A stretch of 64,000 nt of DNA from Rhodocyclales bacterium RIFCSPLOWO2_02_FULL_63_24 (GCA_001828935.1 MHZX01000063.1:1-64000); one strand, 5' to 3'. Shown: positions 20,563 through 30,399, numbered from the stretch's first letter. Notes: generated by a model not told the origin, from the letters alone. A program made the numbers and translations.

Positions 20563-22281
20563 CTACTTCTTTGGCGGTTCGTAGAAGTTGCGCAGCGAGG
20601 CGTAGCGCTCGGCGCGCGCCGCGCGCACATGGACAATCGCCTTCTTCATCGGGATGCCGACTTGCACCAGCGTTTCGGCGGCGATCAGCAGGCTGCTCTC
20701 CAGCACTTCGGGAATCACCTCGGTGGCACCGGCGGCTTTCAGCCGGGCGACGTCCTTGTCGTCGGTGGTGCGGACCACGATGGGAATTTCCGGCCGGATG
20801 CCGCGCACGATACGCACCACGCGTTCCGCCGAATGCGCATCGGGATAGGTGACGACCACGGCGCGCGCGCGGGCGACCCCTGCCGCCTGCAGGACTTCGA
20901 GCCGGTCGGCGTTGCCGAAGACGACATTGATGCCTTCCGCGCGCGCCTCGGCGATGCGTTGCGGGTCGACGTCGAGCGCGATAAAGGCGATGTTTTCGAT
21001 GCTGAGAAATTCCGCGATGCGTCCGCCGGTGCGGCCATAGCCGCAGATCACCACGTGCTGGCCGAGATCGAGGCTATGCACGGCGATGTTGTGGATCACC
21101 GTGGCCTTGTGCGCCCAGTCGCCGCGCCCCATGTCGCCGGACAGGTGGGCGGCGCGGGCAATCAGGAAGGGTGCGATGAACATCGACAGCAGCATGGCCG
21201 ACAGCGTGATCTGGAATGCGCTGGTGCTGATCAGCTCCAGCCGGCGGGCCAGCTCGATCAGCACCAGGCCGAACTCGCCGCCCTGCGCCAGTTGTGCCGA
21301 GGTGCGCAGGCTGGCCACCAGCGGCGTCTTCGCCACGCGCGTGATCAGCATCATAACCACGGCCTTGCCGCCGATCAGCAGGACCACGGCCAGCGCCAGT
21401 TTGTGGGCATTGGCCAGCACGTACTGGATGTCCAGCATCATGCCGACGGTGACGAAAAACAGGCCGAGCAGGATGTCGCGAAACGGTCGGATGTCGGCTT
21501 CGACGTGATGGCGATAGACGGTCTCCGAGATCAGCATGCCGCCGACGAAGGCTCCCAGCGCCAGCGACAGTCCGCTTTGCGCCGTGAGGAAGGACAGACC
21601 GACGACGATCCACAGCGTGGTCAATACCAGCAATTCGTTCGAGCGGACCTTCGCCGCCGCATCGAGGATGCGCCCCATCAGCTTCTGTCCGATCCAGATC
21701 AGCAGCGCCAGCACGGCGACCATCTGCACGGCGGCCACGGCCAGCGAGCGCCACAGATCGTCGCCGGAAGCGGCCAGTGCCGGCAGCAGGATCAGGCAGG
21801 GCGCCACGGCAAGATCCTGGAACAGCAGCACGCCCATGGTTTGCCGCCCGGAACGCGAATGCAGCTCGAAGCGCTCGGACAGCATCTTGGCGACGATGGC
21901 GGTCGATGACATCGCTACCGCAAGGCCGACCGCAATGCCGCTGCGCCAGCTTTGATCGTAGGCCAGCGCGGTGACCAGTCCGGTACCCAGCGCGGTGAGC
22001 GCCATCTGCGCGGAACCGAAGCCGAAAACCAGGGCGCGCATGGCCTGCAAGCGTTTCAGGCTGAATTCGAGGCCGATGGTGAACATCAGGAACACGACGC
22101 CGAATTCGGCGACGCTTTCCACCTCGGCGCTTTCGGTGAGCAGGGCCAGGCCGTGCGGCCCCAATACGATTCCGATCGCCAGGTAGCCGAGCATCGACGG
22201 CAGCCTGAAGCGGCGCGCTACGGAGACGGCACCGACGGCGGCGGAAAGCAGCAGCAGGATTACGAATAGATGCTGATACAT
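20563..22281 (-). CDS. CPA2 monovalent cation:proton antiporter, KefB/KefC type
   Basis: 572 residues. Twelve or so membrane helices fill about residues 1-385 (LGYLAIGIVLGPHGLALL near the start). The C-terminal TrkA-N/RCK domain begins at HVVICGYGRTGGRIAEFL, a dinucleotide-binding glycine motif, and continues with VFGNADRLEVLQAAGV. The family exports K+ or Na+ against protons in inner membranes. It is divergent from the K+ channel gene, which carries the same RCK-type domain. There is no KefF/KefG partner nearby, so glutathione gating is uncertain. Confidence 0.9.
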   Translation of the reverse strand: MYQHLFVILLLLSAAVGAVSVARRFRLPSMLGYLAIGIVLGPHGLALLTESAEVESVAEFGVVFLMFTIGLEFSLKRLQAMRALVFGFGSAQMALTALGTGLVTALAYDQSWRSGIAVGLAVAMSSTAIVAKMLSERFELHSRSGRQTMGVLLFQDLAVAPCLILLPALAASGDDLWRSLAVAAVQMVAVLALLIWIGQKLMGRILDAAAKVRSNELLVLTTLWIVVGLSFLTAQSGLSLALGAFVGGMLISETVYRHHVEADIRPFRDILLGLFFVTVGMMLDIQYVLANAHKLALAVVLLIGGKAVVMMLITRVAKTPLVASLRTSAQLAQGGEFGLVLIELARRLELISTSAFQITLSAMLLSMFIAPFLIARAAHLSGDMGRGDWAHKATVIHNIAVHSLDLGQHVVICGYGRTGGRIAEFLSIENIAFIALDVDPQRIAEARAEGINVVFGNADRLEVLQAAGVARARAVVVTYPDAHSAERVVRIVRGIRPEIPIVVRTTDDKDVARLKAAGATEVIPEVLESSLLIAAETLVQVGIPMKKAIVHVRAARAERYASLRNFYEPPKK

Positions 22282-22341
22282 GGAGGTCGATGATACCGGC
22301 GTAGCAGAGGAGAACAGCAGGTAAAATCACGCCATTCGAAA

Positions 22342-22363
22342 AGTCGGCGCTGGCGCGACGGCG
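22342..22363 (+). repeat. 22-bp word, copy 3
   Basis: Intergenic copy, AGTCGGCGCTGGCG then CG then ACGGCG, 17 bp before the K+ channel gene. Confidence 0.75.
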
Positions 22364-22379
22364 TCTTGTTCATAAGCTC

Positions 22380-23426
22380 ATGATTTCCGACGGCAACACC
22401 GATGAAGTTTTTCGCCGTGCGCGTTTGTCGATCGGCCTCGCGCTGGTGGCCTTCGCCGCGATCATGGGCGTCGGCACGGTCGGCTACAAGCATCTTGGCG
22501 GCGCCGATACCGGTTGGCTCGACGCCTTCTACATGACTTTCCTGATGGTCGCCACGATCGGCTATGGCGCCGGCGTGGAGATCTGGCGGCGGCCGGAAAC
22601 CGAAGTATTCACCATGGCGATAGCGTTTTCCGGCATCGCCGTGATGACCTATTTCTTTTCAAGCGTGACGGCCATCGTTCTGGCCAGCGATTTCGACAAG
22701 TCGATGCGGAGACGGCGGATGGACAAGATGATGAAGAAGCTGCACGGGCACTACATCGTGTGCGGGTTCGGCCGGGTCGGCCGCAATGTCGCCCAGGAGC
22801 TCGACGCCACCGGTCGCCACTACATCGCCATCGACGAGAAGCTGGAGCAACTCGAAACGCAGGCCGAGAAAAGACCCGGCCTGCTCTACATTCATGGCGA
22901 CGCGGTGGACGACGATGTGCTGGTCGAGGCCAACATCGCCGACGCCCATGGCGTCTTCGCCATCACCGGCGACGACAGCCGCAATCTGATGATCGCGCTG
23001 ACCGCCAAGCAACTCGCGCCCGGCGTGCGCGTCGTCGCTCGCTGCAACGAGATGCGCAACGTCGAGAAAATGCGCAAGGCGGGCGCCGACGCCATCGTCT
23101 CGCCCAACTTCACCGGCGGCATGCGCATCGCCTCGGCGATGATCCGGCCGCACGTGGTGTCCTTCCTCGACGAGATGCTGCGCACCGAGCACAAGCTGCG
23201 CGTCGAGGAAGTGGATGTGCCGCCGAAATTCGTACCCAAGTCGCTGGGCGAGCTGGGGCTCAAGGGAACCCGCTATATCCTGCTCGCGGTGCGCACGCGC
23301 GGCGACTGGACTTTCAATCCTCCCGCCGAGTTCATCGTCGAGCCGGGCCATACCTTGATCGCGATGGCTTCGCCGCACGGCCGCGCGGAGATCGAGTCGG
23401 CGCTCCTGCTGATGGACGAGGACTGA
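22380..23426 (+). CDS. Potassium channel with TrkA-N and TrkA-C domains
   Basis: 348 residues. Two membrane helices (about 18-42 and 80-105) flank a pore loop with the K+ filter in ATIGYGAG. The RCK domain begins [18 protein letters not shown] with a GxGxxG nucleotide site, then [14 protein letters not shown] TrkA-C domain covers about 265-345. This is the MthK/Kch-like layout. Convergent with the DUF3124 gene, stops adjoining. Confidence 0.92.
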   Translation: MISDGNTDEVFRRARLSIGLALVAFAAIMGVGTVGYKHLGGADTGWLDAFYMTFLMVATIGYGAGVEIWRRPETEVFTMAIAFSGIAVMTYFFSSVTAIVLASDFDKSMRRRRMDKMMKKLHGHYIVCGFGRVGRNVAQELDATGRHYIAIDEKLEQLETQAEKRPGLLYIHGDAVDDDVLVEANIADAHGVFAITGDDSRNLMIALTAKQLAPGVRVVARCNEMRNVEKMRKAGADAIVSPNFTGGMRIASAMIRPHVVSFLDEMLRTEHKLRVEEVDVPPKFVPKSLGELGLKGTRYILLAVRTRGDWTFNPPAEFIVEPGHTLIAMASPHGRAEIESALLLMDED

Positions 23427-23924
23427 TCAGCGGTTTTGGATGGGGCGTGCCGTGGTGACGAAGAGCAAGGTACGCGCTTCGCGGATGTCGGCATGCAAGG
23501 CTTCCACCAACGGCGGGTTGATGGGCTTGTCGGCGCGCCAGTCGATGATGAAGTTGGCCCCCGATCCGCCCGACGAATCCGAGCGCGCCACGTAGAGTTC
23601 GTAAGTCCCGAGCGGGGGAATCGTCTGCGGCGCCGGCAGAAACTCCCGCAGCAGCTTGCCGTCGGTGTTGTAGTAGCGGGCGCTGACGACCTTCATGGCG
23701 GCGGCGGGATCCGTGTTGCGGATGCTGACATGGGCCGAAACCAGGGTCTCCGAAGGTTTGCCGGTCCTGGGGTGCACGTCGCCGTGATAGAGGTGCGAGT
23801 AGATCGGCAGATAGAGCGACTGTCCGCCCGACAGCGCAGGAATCTCCTGCGCCGCTGCCAGCCATGCCCCGAGGCCCAGGATCAGGCCGGCAATTCGACG
23901 CAGGATTCGTGCTGCTGGCGCCAC
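23427..23924 (-). CDS. Exported DUF3124 protein
   Basis: 165 residues from a GTG preceded by AGGAG; a TTG at 23945 would add seven. An N-terminal hydrophobic stretch (GLILGLGAWLAAAQ) suggests export. The DUF3124 body includes LYLPIYSHLYHG, VSIRNTD and FIIDWRA. Function of the family is unknown. The gene is convergent with the K+ channel and follows uspA in the same direction. Confidence 0.8.
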   Translation of the reverse strand: MAPAARILRRIAGLILGLGAWLAAAQEIPALSGGQSLYLPIYSHLYHGDVHPRTGKPSETLVSAHVSIRNTDPAAAMKVVSARYYNTDGKLLREFLPAPQTIPPLGTYELYVARSDSSGGSGANFIIDWRADKPINPPLVEALHADIREARTLLFVTTARPIQNR

Positions 23925-23996
23925 TGAATTTGTACTCCTGGCCAAAGAGGGGTGAGCTTCGTTCGGGCTGACGGCTGTGACGGCGTGAAGCCAGCG

Positions 23997-24419
23997 TTAC
24001 TTGACGATAGTAATCGGACAATGGGCAAGGTGGATCACGGCGGCTGTCACCGAACCCATCAGCACGCTTGTCAGCATTCCCGCGCCGTGGCTGCCCATCA
24101 CGATGGCATCACAGTTTCCAAGTTCGGCATGGCGCGCGATGGTTTCGGCCACCGGACCGAGCGCCACTTCCGGAACATATTCGATAGCGGCGCTATCGAG
24201 CAAGGCCCGCGCCGATGCCAGCGCGTCGCCACCCCGGCTCTCCTGCATGGCCTCGATCTCGCGTGCCGGCATATGACCAAGGACTTCCGGGGCGTCGATC
24301 GGCGCCTGCACGTTGAGCAGCAGGATTTCGTAGGCGGTGCAGCCCTGCACCATACGGACGACGTGCCGGGCGGCGCGATTCGCATGATCGGAGCCGTCTA
24401 CCGCGAGCAATATTTTCAT
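23997..24419 (-). CDS. Universal stress protein, UspA family
   Basis: 140 residues starting MKILLAVDGSDHANRAARH. The ATP-binding signature is complete near the C terminus: MGSHGAGMLTSVLMGSV (G-2x-G-9x-G-S). The open frame continues 60 codons upstream but has no Usp similarity. Divergent from the NhaD-like transporter with about 120 bp between. Confidence 0.92.
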   Translation of the reverse strand: MKILLAVDGSDHANRAARHVVRMVQGCTAYEILLLNVQAPIDAPEVLGHMPAREIEAMQESRGGDALASARALLDSAAIEYVPEVALGPVAETIARHAELGNCDAIVMGSHGAGMLTSVLMGSVTAAVIHLAHCPITIVK

Positions 24420-24538
24420 GGCCGAACCTTCATTTGCTGGGATGTCCAAGTCTATCGCATTATCCGCGATCCCCTCCCGGGTGGCGGCGTGCGGGAGGCT
24501 GCTACAATCCGCCGACAATAAATCGACTGGAGCGGCAG

Positions 24539-25960
24539 ATGAGGTCTTTGCATCGAACCAACGCATCCCGGGGCAGGGCGGGGTATTTGCTGGCAGCAAC
24601 GGGCATGTTGCTGGCGGCGCCGCTGGCGCAGGCGGCAGGTGCGGTCACGATGTCGCCGGCCCTGTTCGGCATTCCCGTCGATTTCATCCTGTTTGGCGCG
24701 ACGCTGCTCGGCGTGGCGCTATTCCATCATTATGTGCTCCAGGTGGCGCTGACCGGGCTGGCCACCATCACCACCTACAAAATCCTGTTCACCGGCTTCA
24801 AGACCGGCCCCGGCATCGCCGGTTTCGGCGCGCACATGGGCCATGAATGGGTGCTGCTGGTCAACCTGCTCGGCCTGCTGGTCGGCTTTGCCTTGCTGGC
24901 GCGCCATTTCGAGGACAGCGGCGTACCCGAGGTGCTGCCGAAGCTGCTGCCGGAAGGCTGGCTGGGACCCTTCATGCTGCTGGTCATCATCTTCGTCCTC
25001 TCCGGCTTCCTCGACAACATCGCCGCCGCGCTGATCGGCGCGACGGTAGCCGCCAGCGTGTTCAAGCGCAAGGTGCATATCGGCTACCTTGCCGCCATCG
25101 TCGCCGCATCAAATGGCGGCGGCGCCGGTTCGGTGGTCGGCGACACGACGACCACCATGATGTGGCTGGATGGCGTCAGTCCGCTCGACGTGGTGGAGGC
25201 CTATGTTCCGGCCGCCGTGGCGACGGTGGTGTTCGGCATTCCGGCGGCATTGCTGCAGCACAAGCACATGGCGATCAGCCGCGACTTTCATGCGGCACAC
25301 CACGTGGACTGGGCGCGGGTCGGCATCGTCGGCTTCATCCTGGTCGGCGCCATCGTCACCAACGTCACGGTGAATCTGAAATTCGCCGCCGCCGCCGACT
25401 ATTTCCCCTTCCTCGGCGCCGCCGTCTGGGTGGCGCTGCTGCTCGCGGTGCCGCTGAGGAAGCCGGAGTGGAGCCTGGTCCCGGGCGCCTTCAAGGGCTC
25501 GGTGTTCCTGTTGTCCTTGGTTACCTGCGCCTCGATGATGCCGGTGGAGGAACTGCCGCCCGCCTCCTGGCCCTCGGCGCTGGCGCTGGGCTTCATCTCC
25601 GCGGTGTTCGACAATATTCCACTGACGGCCCTGGCGCTGAAGCAGGGCGGCTACGACTGGGGCTTCCTGGCTTATGCAGTCGGTTTCGGCGGCTCGATGC
25701 TGTGGTTCGGTTCCTCGGCCGGCGTCGCGGTGGCCAACCTGTTTCCCGAGGCCAAGTCGGTCGGCCAGTGGCTGCGCCACGGCTGGATGATCCCGGTCGG
25801 CTATGTCGTCGGCTTCTTTGTCCTGCTGGCGGTGCTGGGCTGGCATCCGCATGAAAAGCACAAGGATGATGCGTCGGCTGCACCCCATGTGCAACAGGCG
25901 GCGCCCGCCGCCGTCTCGCCAGCGCCGACTCCCGCGATTGGTTCGCCGGGCTACCAGTAA
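24539..25960 (+). CDS. NhaD-like Na+/H+ antiporter (ion transporter superfamily)
   Basis: 473 residues. ATG has GGAG six bases upstream. A signal-like N terminus (cleavage near AQAAG) is followed by about ten membrane helices. Motifs FLDNIAAALIGATVAA and SNGGGAGSVVGDTTTTMMW fit the NhaD/ArsB/CitT superfamily. The convergent neighbour is nhaR, which supports a Na+/H+ antiporter over a citrate carrier. The last residues (VSPAPTPAIG) coincide with a copy of the 22-bp word. Confidence 0.85.
   Translation: MRSLHRTNASRGRAGYLLAATGMLLAAPLAQAAGAVTMSPALFGIPVDFILFGATLLGVALFHHYVLQVALTGLATITTYKILFTGFKTGPGIAGFGAHMGHEWVLLVNLLGLLVGFALLARHFEDSGVPEVLPKLLPEGWLGPFMLLVIIFVLSGFLDNIAAALIGATVAASVFKRKVHIGYLAAIVAASNGGGAGSVVGDTTTTMMWLDGVSPLDVVEAYVPAAVATVVFGIPAALLQHKHMAISRDFHAAHHVDWARVGIVGFILVGAIVTNVTVNLKFAAAADYFPFLGAAVWVALLLAVPLRKPEWSLVPGAFKGSVFLLSLVTCASMMPVEELPPASWPSALALGFISAVFDNIPLTALALKQGGYDWGFLAYAVGFGGSMLWFGSSAGVAVANLFPEAKSVGQWLRHGWMIPVGYVVGFFVLLAVLGWHPHEKHKDDASAAPHVQQAAPAAVSPAPTPAIGSPGYQ
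25909..25930 (-). repeat. 22-bp word, copy 4
   Basis: Minus-strand consensus copy with AG between the two blocks. It lies in the poorly conserved C-terminal tail of the NhaD-like gene. Confidence 0.75.
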
Positions 25961-25968
25961 GCAGCGTC

Positions 25969-26880
25969 TCAGCCTTCGGTTCGGCTCCAGCTGACCGGCG
26001 CGTTGCGGATGGCTTCCACCGCCGGGTGGCGGATGCGCCGCTCGTTGGAGATCGCGTAATACTGTTCCCTGACGTCGGCCAGCACGCCGACCGGCTCGGC
26101 GCCGAGTTGCGCCGCGATGTCCTCGCTCAGCACCGAAGGTGCGGGAAAGAGGCCCAGGCCGGCGCGGCCGAAGGTGGTGAGCAGCGCGCTGTCCTCGAAC
26201 TCGCCGACAATCAAGGGCGCCACGCCGTGACTTTCCAGCCAGCGTTCGATCTGCCCGCGCAGGGCATTGCCGCGCGTCGGCAACAGCATCGGCGCGCCGC
26301 TCAGGTTGCCGGGAAAGTCCCGGCGATAGCGTCGTGCCAGTGCGGGCGCGGCGAACAGCGTGATCTCGAACTCGCCCAGCGGATGGCTGAAGACCCGCAG
26401 ATTGCCACCGGGCTGGGCGGCACGGTCAGTCAGCACCACGTCCAGCCGATGCAGGGCCAGCTCAGCCAGCAGGGTATCGAATTCGCCTTCGCGACAGACC
26501 AGTCGCACCTGCTGCGGCAAATGGAACACGACTTCCATCAGGCGGAAGGCGATCAGCTTGGGCAGCGCATCCGAAATGCCGACGGCGAGCCGCAGCGTGC
26601 GGTCGGAGTCCGTTTCGCGCAAGGCGGCGCCCATGTGTTCGCCCAGCTGGAAGATCTGGTCGGCGTAGGTCAGCGCCAGGCGGCCGGCTTCGGTCGGCAC
26701 CAGCCGGCGGCCTTGCGGCGCCAGCAACGCCTTGCCCAGCGACTGTTCGAGTTGGGCGATCTGCACGCTGATGGTCTGCACCGCGACGCCAAGGCGTTTT
26801 GCGGCCCGCGTCACGCTGCCTTCCTGGGCGACGACCCAGAAGTAGCGCAGGTGGTGATAGTTCAGCGCGGCGGATTTCAT
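25969..26880 (-). CDS. nhaR: LysR-family regulator NhaR
   Basis: 303 residues. N terminus LNYHHLRYFWVVAQEGSVTR is highly characteristic of NhaR, the Na+-responsive activator of antiporter genes. Helix-turn-helix at about residues 20-60, LysR substrate domain after 95. Convergent with the NhaD-like gene, 8 bp between stops. Its own start codon is inside a perfect palindrome, likely an operator. Confidence 0.88.
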   Translation of the reverse strand: MKSAALNYHHLRYFWVVAQEGSVTRAAKRLGVAVQTISVQIAQLEQSLGKALLAPQGRRLVPTEAGRLALTYADQIFQLGEHMGAALRETDSDRTLRLAVGISDALPKLIAFRLMEVVFHLPQQVRLVCREGEFDTLLAELALHRLDVVLTDRAAQPGGNLRVFSHPLGEFEITLFAAPALARRYRRDFPGNLSGAPMLLPTRGNALRGQIERWLESHGVAPLIVGEFEDSALLTTFGRAGLGLFPAPSVLSEDIAAQLGAEPVGVLADVREQYYAISNERRIRHPAVEAIRNAPVSWSRTEG

Positions 26881-26901
26881 TCTTCGTATTTTACGAAGAA
26901 T
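26879..26901. promoter_or_regulatory. Perfect palindrome at nhaR start, candidate operator
   Basis: Arms ATTCTTCGTA and TACGAAGAAT separated by TTT, overlapping the nhaR ATG. A related TTTTCGTAGAAT stretch lies about 40 bp away. LysR regulators often bind palindromes near their own promoters, and NhaR is the obvious candidate; that is inference. Confidence 0.6.
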
Positions 26902-27048
26902 TGATCATGTTTTATTCGGCTTGTCGGAAACTTGAATTTTCGTAGAATCGCTGCATCTATGCTCTCGCACGGAGGACGAAAGGTGCTGCCGGCCTTTTGG
27001 CGACCGACGTGCGACGCTAGGCTCTAACTCTTCTCCGGGAGAACCGCA

Positions 27049-27930
27049 ATGAAACGCATCGTCCTTTTCCTCGTCACCAACCTTGCCGTGATGCTGGTGC
27101 TGTCCATCGCCGCCAGCGTGCTGGGAGTGAATCGATTCCTCACCGCCAACGGCCTCAACATGGGCCTGCTGCTCGGCTTCGCCGGCATCATGGGTTTTGG
27201 CGGCGCCTTCATTTCCCTGTTGATGTCGAAGACCATGGCCAAGTGGTCCACCGGCGCGCGGATCATCGACAGCCCCGAAACCTCCACCGAGTTCTGGCTG
27301 GTGGAGACCGTGCGCAAGCTGTCCAGCAAGGCCGGCTTGGCAATGCCCGAGGTGGCGATCTACGAAGGCGACCCGAATGCCTTCGCCACCGGGCCGAGCA
27401 GGAACAATTCCCTGGTCGCGGTATCGACCGGCCTCCTGCAAAGCATGAGCAAAGAGGAAGTCGAAGCCGTGCTGGCACACGAGGTCAGCCACGTCGCCAA
27501 CGGCGACATGGTGACCCTGACCCTGATCCAGGGCGTGGTGAATACCTTCGTGATTTTCATCTCGCGCGTGGTCGGCTACCTGGTCGACAGCTTCCTGCGC
27601 CGCGGCGACAGCCAGTCCTCCGGACCCGGCATCGGCTACACGATCACCGTGATCGTCTGCGACATCCTGTTCGGCGTGCTGGCCAGCATCGTCGTCGCCT
27701 GGTTCTCGCGTCAGCGCGAGTTCCGTGCCGATGCCGGCGCCGCCGGCCTGATGGGATCGCCGCGGCCGATGATGGCGGCACTGCAACGCCTGGGCGGCCT
27801 ATCGGTCGAGCCCTTGCCGAAGAGCCTGGCGAGTTCAGGGATTGCCGGCGGACAAGGCTTGATGGCCCTGTTTGCCAGCCATCCGAGCATGGAAGAACGC
27901 ATCGCCGCGCTGTCCGCGCAGGGCAGGTAA
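27049..27930 (+). CDS. htpX: Membrane zinc metalloprotease HtpX
   Basis: 293 residues, two N-terminal and two central membrane helices. Zinc motif HEVSH in [13 protein letters not shown]; third ligand Glu in [10 protein letters not shown]. HtpX degrades damaged membrane proteins at the inner membrane. Ribosome site CTCCGGGAGAA lies close upstream. Confidence 0.96.
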   Translation: MKRIVLFLVTNLAVMLVLSIAASVLGVNRFLTANGLNMGLLLGFAGIMGFGGAFISLLMSKTMAKWSTGARIIDSPETSTEFWLVETVRKLSSKAGLAMPEVAIYEGDPNAFATGPSRNNSLVAVSTGLLQSMSKEEVEAVLAHEVSHVANGDMVTLTLIQGVVNTFVIFISRVVGYLVDSFLRRGDSQSSGPGIGYTITVIVCDILFGVLASIVVAWFSRQREFRADAGAAGLMGSPRPMMAALQRLGGLSVEPLPKSLASSGIAGGQGLMALFASHPSMEERIAALSAQGR

Positions 27931-28026
27931 ACGCTTGTCGGCGCGGCTGGGTGCGCCGCTGTGGCGCTGGGCAGCCGCGTAAGGCTGCCCGGTATAATTC
28001 GGCGCTTTGCCTCCCGCGCCTTCATC

Positions 28027-28881
28027 GTGTCCGACCTTCTTGCAGTCCTGCCGCAGTACGTCCTGCCCAAACAGGCTCTGACAGTCCTTGCCGGAAAGCT
28101 CGCCACAGCCCGCGCCGGCAGTCTGACCACGCGCGTAATCCGCTGGTTTGTCGGCCGCTACGGCGTGAATATGAGCGAGGCCGCCGATCCGGACATTAGT
28201 AGCTATGGGAGTTTCAACGAGTTCTTCACGCGATCGTTGAAGCCGGGGGCGCGACCACTGGCCGCCGCCGCCTTCATCTGTCCGGTGGACGGCGCGATCA
28301 GCCAGTTCGGCGCCATCGAGCGCGACCGGATCTTCCAGGCCAAAGGCCATCGCTACTCGACGACCGCCCTGGTTGGCGGTGATGGCGCGCTGGCTGCGCA
28401 ATTCGAGGACGGCAGTTTCGCTACGCTGTATCTCAGCCCGCGGGACTATCACCGCATTCACATGCCCTGCGACGGTCGTCTGCGGCGCATGATTCATGTG
28501 CCCGGCGACCTGTTTTCGGTCAATCCAAGCACAGCACGCGGCGTGCCCGGCTTGTTCGCCCGCAATGAGCGCGTGGTCTGCGTGTTCGAGTCGGCGCTCG
28601 GCCCCTTCGTGCTGGTGCTGGTCGGCGCCACCATTGTTGGCAGCATGGCAACCGTGTGGCATGGCGTGGTCAATCCGCCGCGTCCAAGGCTCCTGCGCGA
28701 ATGGCTGTACGACGATCAGCAACTCCGGTTCCGGCAGGGCGAGGAAATGGGCCGCTTTCTGCTCGGTTCCACGGTGGTGATGCTGTTTCCGAAAAACACG
28801 CTGGCGTTCAATCCGGTGTGGATGCCGCAACGCCCGGTGCGACTGGGCGAGATGATGGGCGACCGTCCCTGGCAAGCCTGA
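28027..28881 (+). CDS. psd: Phosphatidylserine decarboxylase proenzyme
   Basis: 284 residues from GTG (SDLLAVLPQYVLPK), matching the usual E. coli-type start; the open frame upstream lacks similarity. Autocleavage site LGST in RFLLGSTVVMLF gives the pyruvoyl group. YLSPRDYHRIHMP holds the active-site His pair, and FICPVDGAIS the Asp. Makes phosphatidylethanolamine at the inner membrane. It is convergent with a cytochrome c gene. Confidence 0.95.
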   Translation: MSDLLAVLPQYVLPKQALTVLAGKLATARAGSLTTRVIRWFVGRYGVNMSEAADPDISSYGSFNEFFTRSLKPGARPLAAAAFICPVDGAISQFGAIERDRIFQAKGHRYSTTALVGGDGALAAQFEDGSFATLYLSPRDYHRIHMPCDGRLRRMIHVPGDLFSVNPSTARGVPGLFARNERVVCVFESALGPFVLVLVGATIVGSMATVWHGVVNPPRPRLLREWLYDDQQLRFRQGEEMGRFLLGSTVVMLFPKNTLAFNPVWMPQRPVRLGEMMGDRPWQA

Positions 28882-28940
28882 GTCGGCGCGCTCCCCGCTG
28901 ATTCAGGTTGCCGCCGGCAGGAGTGCTTCCAGGGCAAGCG

Positions 28941-29579
28941 CTATGGTTGCAGCGGTTTCTGCTGGACGACCATGAAGGTGACGGCCGCACGCATGTCGGT
29001 ATCGCTCAAGTTGGCCATTCCGGCACGCGCCGGCATCGCGTTATGTCCGCGAATGGCCGAGTTTACGAGGGCGTCCACTCCCCGTTGCAGGCGCGGCTTC
29101 CAGTCAGCGATGGAGCCGATCCTTGGCGCGCCGTCCTTGCCGGCGCCATGGCATTCGCTGCAGCGCTCCCGGACCAATTGCTCGCCGGTTTTCTGGCTGG
29201 GCGAACTGAAAGTCTTGGCCGGATCGAGCGAAGCGCCACCGCTCACCATGTACGCGACGGCTCTGCTCATCTCCAGATCGGAAAGCGAGGCTTGTCCACC
29301 GTGGGCGGGCATTTTCCGGACGCCGGTGATGGCGTGCGCGGTCAGCTTGTCGAGACCGTGGGAAGCGCGCTTGGCCCACTCGGCGCGATCGCCGATCTTT
29401 GGTGCGCCGTCCTTGCCGGCATTGTGGCAGCCGGCGCAAACCGCTTCGACAATCTCCTTGCCGCTGCGGTCCGCCCTGGTTTCCGCAACCGCAAGCTGAC
29501 AGCACGCGAGCAACGGCAAGACGATTGCCAGACGGGATAGATCGCGATTAGGGCTTCTACGAGTCATCAAGGTTTTCAT
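28941..29579 (-). CDS. Periplasmic diheme cytochrome c
   Basis: 212 residues from an ATG with GGGAG upstream; the open frame runs 72 codons further but that part crosses AT-rich non-coding DNA. Signal peptide ends near LAVAETRAD. Two cytochrome c5-like domains carry CAGCH (about residue 50) and CSECH (about 140); both have distal Met candidates (KMPAHGG, AMPARAG). Possibly delivers electrons to a terminal oxidase or reductase; partner unknown. Confidence 0.88.
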   Translation of the reverse strand: MKTLMTRRSPNRDLSRLAIVLPLLACCQLAVAETRADRSGKEIVEAVCAGCHNAGKDGAPKIGDRAEWAKRASHGLDKLTAHAITGVRKMPAHGGQASLSDLEMSRAVAYMVSGGASLDPAKTFSSPSQKTGEQLVRERCSECHGAGKDGAPRIGSIADWKPRLQRGVDALVNSAIRGHNAMPARAGMANLSDTDMRAAVTFMVVQQKPLQP

Positions 29580-29854
29580 TTGTTCATCTCCCAAAAAGTC
29601 TTTCTCGGCCGTCCCGCTTGTCCGGATTCGGCCGCAATGCTGTTTATAAAACTCTACTCCATACCGCGCTTTATCGGCCGATGGGTTGTTCCCGGAGGTG
29701 GCGCGCAATGTGGTGGCGCGGCTTGGCATCTCTTCATAAAACACATTCGATTTGCTTTGTATCCACATTGATTTTAATAGATATTTGATATTCAATTTTT
29801 TCTCGATTGGTGCGTCTAAGCCCTTGTTGCGCTTGAAAAAAACTCGATCCGTTC
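29580..29854. other. AT-rich non-coding region upstream of dcw cluster
   Basis: This divergent intergenic stretch is clearly richer in A+T than its surroundings, especially 29735-29850. It must carry the promoter of the leftward cytochrome c gene. No convincing gene, FNR palindrome or RNA was identified. Confidence 0.55.
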
Positions 29855-29883
29855 TTGACCCACGTCAAAAAGTGGCATAAAGT
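29855..29883 (+). promoter_or_regulatory. Promoter of the mraZ-dcw operon
   Basis: -35 TTGACC, 17-bp spacer, -10 TAAAGT, about 70 bp before mraZ. The -10 overlaps the MraZ operator repeats, so MraZ binding should block it. Confidence 0.75.
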
Positions 29884-29906
29884 GGGGTTTGGTGGGTTGT
29901 AGTGGG
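29873..29906 (+). promoter_or_regulatory. MraZ operator, four 10-bp-phased repeats
   Basis: TGGC at 29873 and TGGG at 29883, 29893 and 29903, each exactly 10 bp apart. Published MraZ boxes are TGGG repeats with this spacing. Predicted to mediate autorepression of the cluster. Confidence 0.85.
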
Positions 29907-29952
29907 AAATTTAAGCCGGATGGCGGTTGATTTCTCGTTCAGGGGGAATTCG

Positions 29953-30399
29953 ATGTTCCAAGGTGCGGCAGCGCTCAATCTCGATGCCAAGGGCCGGATG
30001 GCGGTTCCGGCACGGCACCGCGATGCCCTGGTGGCTGCCGGCGAAGGGCGCCTGGTGGTGACCGCCCATCCCCATCGCTGTCTGTTGCTCTACCCCCAGC
30101 CGGCGTGGGAGCCGATTCGCGCCCAGATCCTGGCGGCGCCCAGTCTGCAAGTCGAATCCGCCATGGTGCGGCGTCTCCTGGTGGGCTTTGCCGAGGATGT
30201 GGAACTGGATGGCGCCGGGCGCCTGCTGATTTCGCCATCCTTGCGCCAGTACGCAGGGCTGGAAAAGGAAGTCTGGCTGGTAGGACAGGGGCGGCATTTT
30301 GAAATCTGGTCGGCCGCCGGCTGGAAGGCGCAGCAGGATGCGATCTTCGCAGTGGGCGACAAGCTGTTGCCTCCGGGCCTGGAAAATCTTGCGCTGTGA
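29953..30399 (+). CDS. mraZ: Transcriptional regulator MraZ
   Basis: 148 residues with two SpoVT/AbrB-like MraZ domains ([17 protein letters not shown] and [16 protein letters not shown], each with the DxxGR motif). The ATG at 29953 follows AGGGGGAAT. Represses its own operon through the repeats just upstream. Its TGA overlaps the GTG of rsmH. Confidence 0.95.
   Translation: MFQGAAALNLDAKGRMAVPARHRDALVAAGEGRLVVTAHPHRCLLLYPQPAWEPIRAQILAAPSLQVESAMVRRLLVGFAEDVELDGAGRLLISPSLRQYAGLEKEVWLVGQGRHFEIWSAAGWKAQQDAIFAVGDKLLPPGLENLAL

Noticed and set aside
29755-29800. FNR box in the AT-rich region upstream of dcw
   Set aside because: TTGAT and ATTCAA are present but not with the four-base spacing required.
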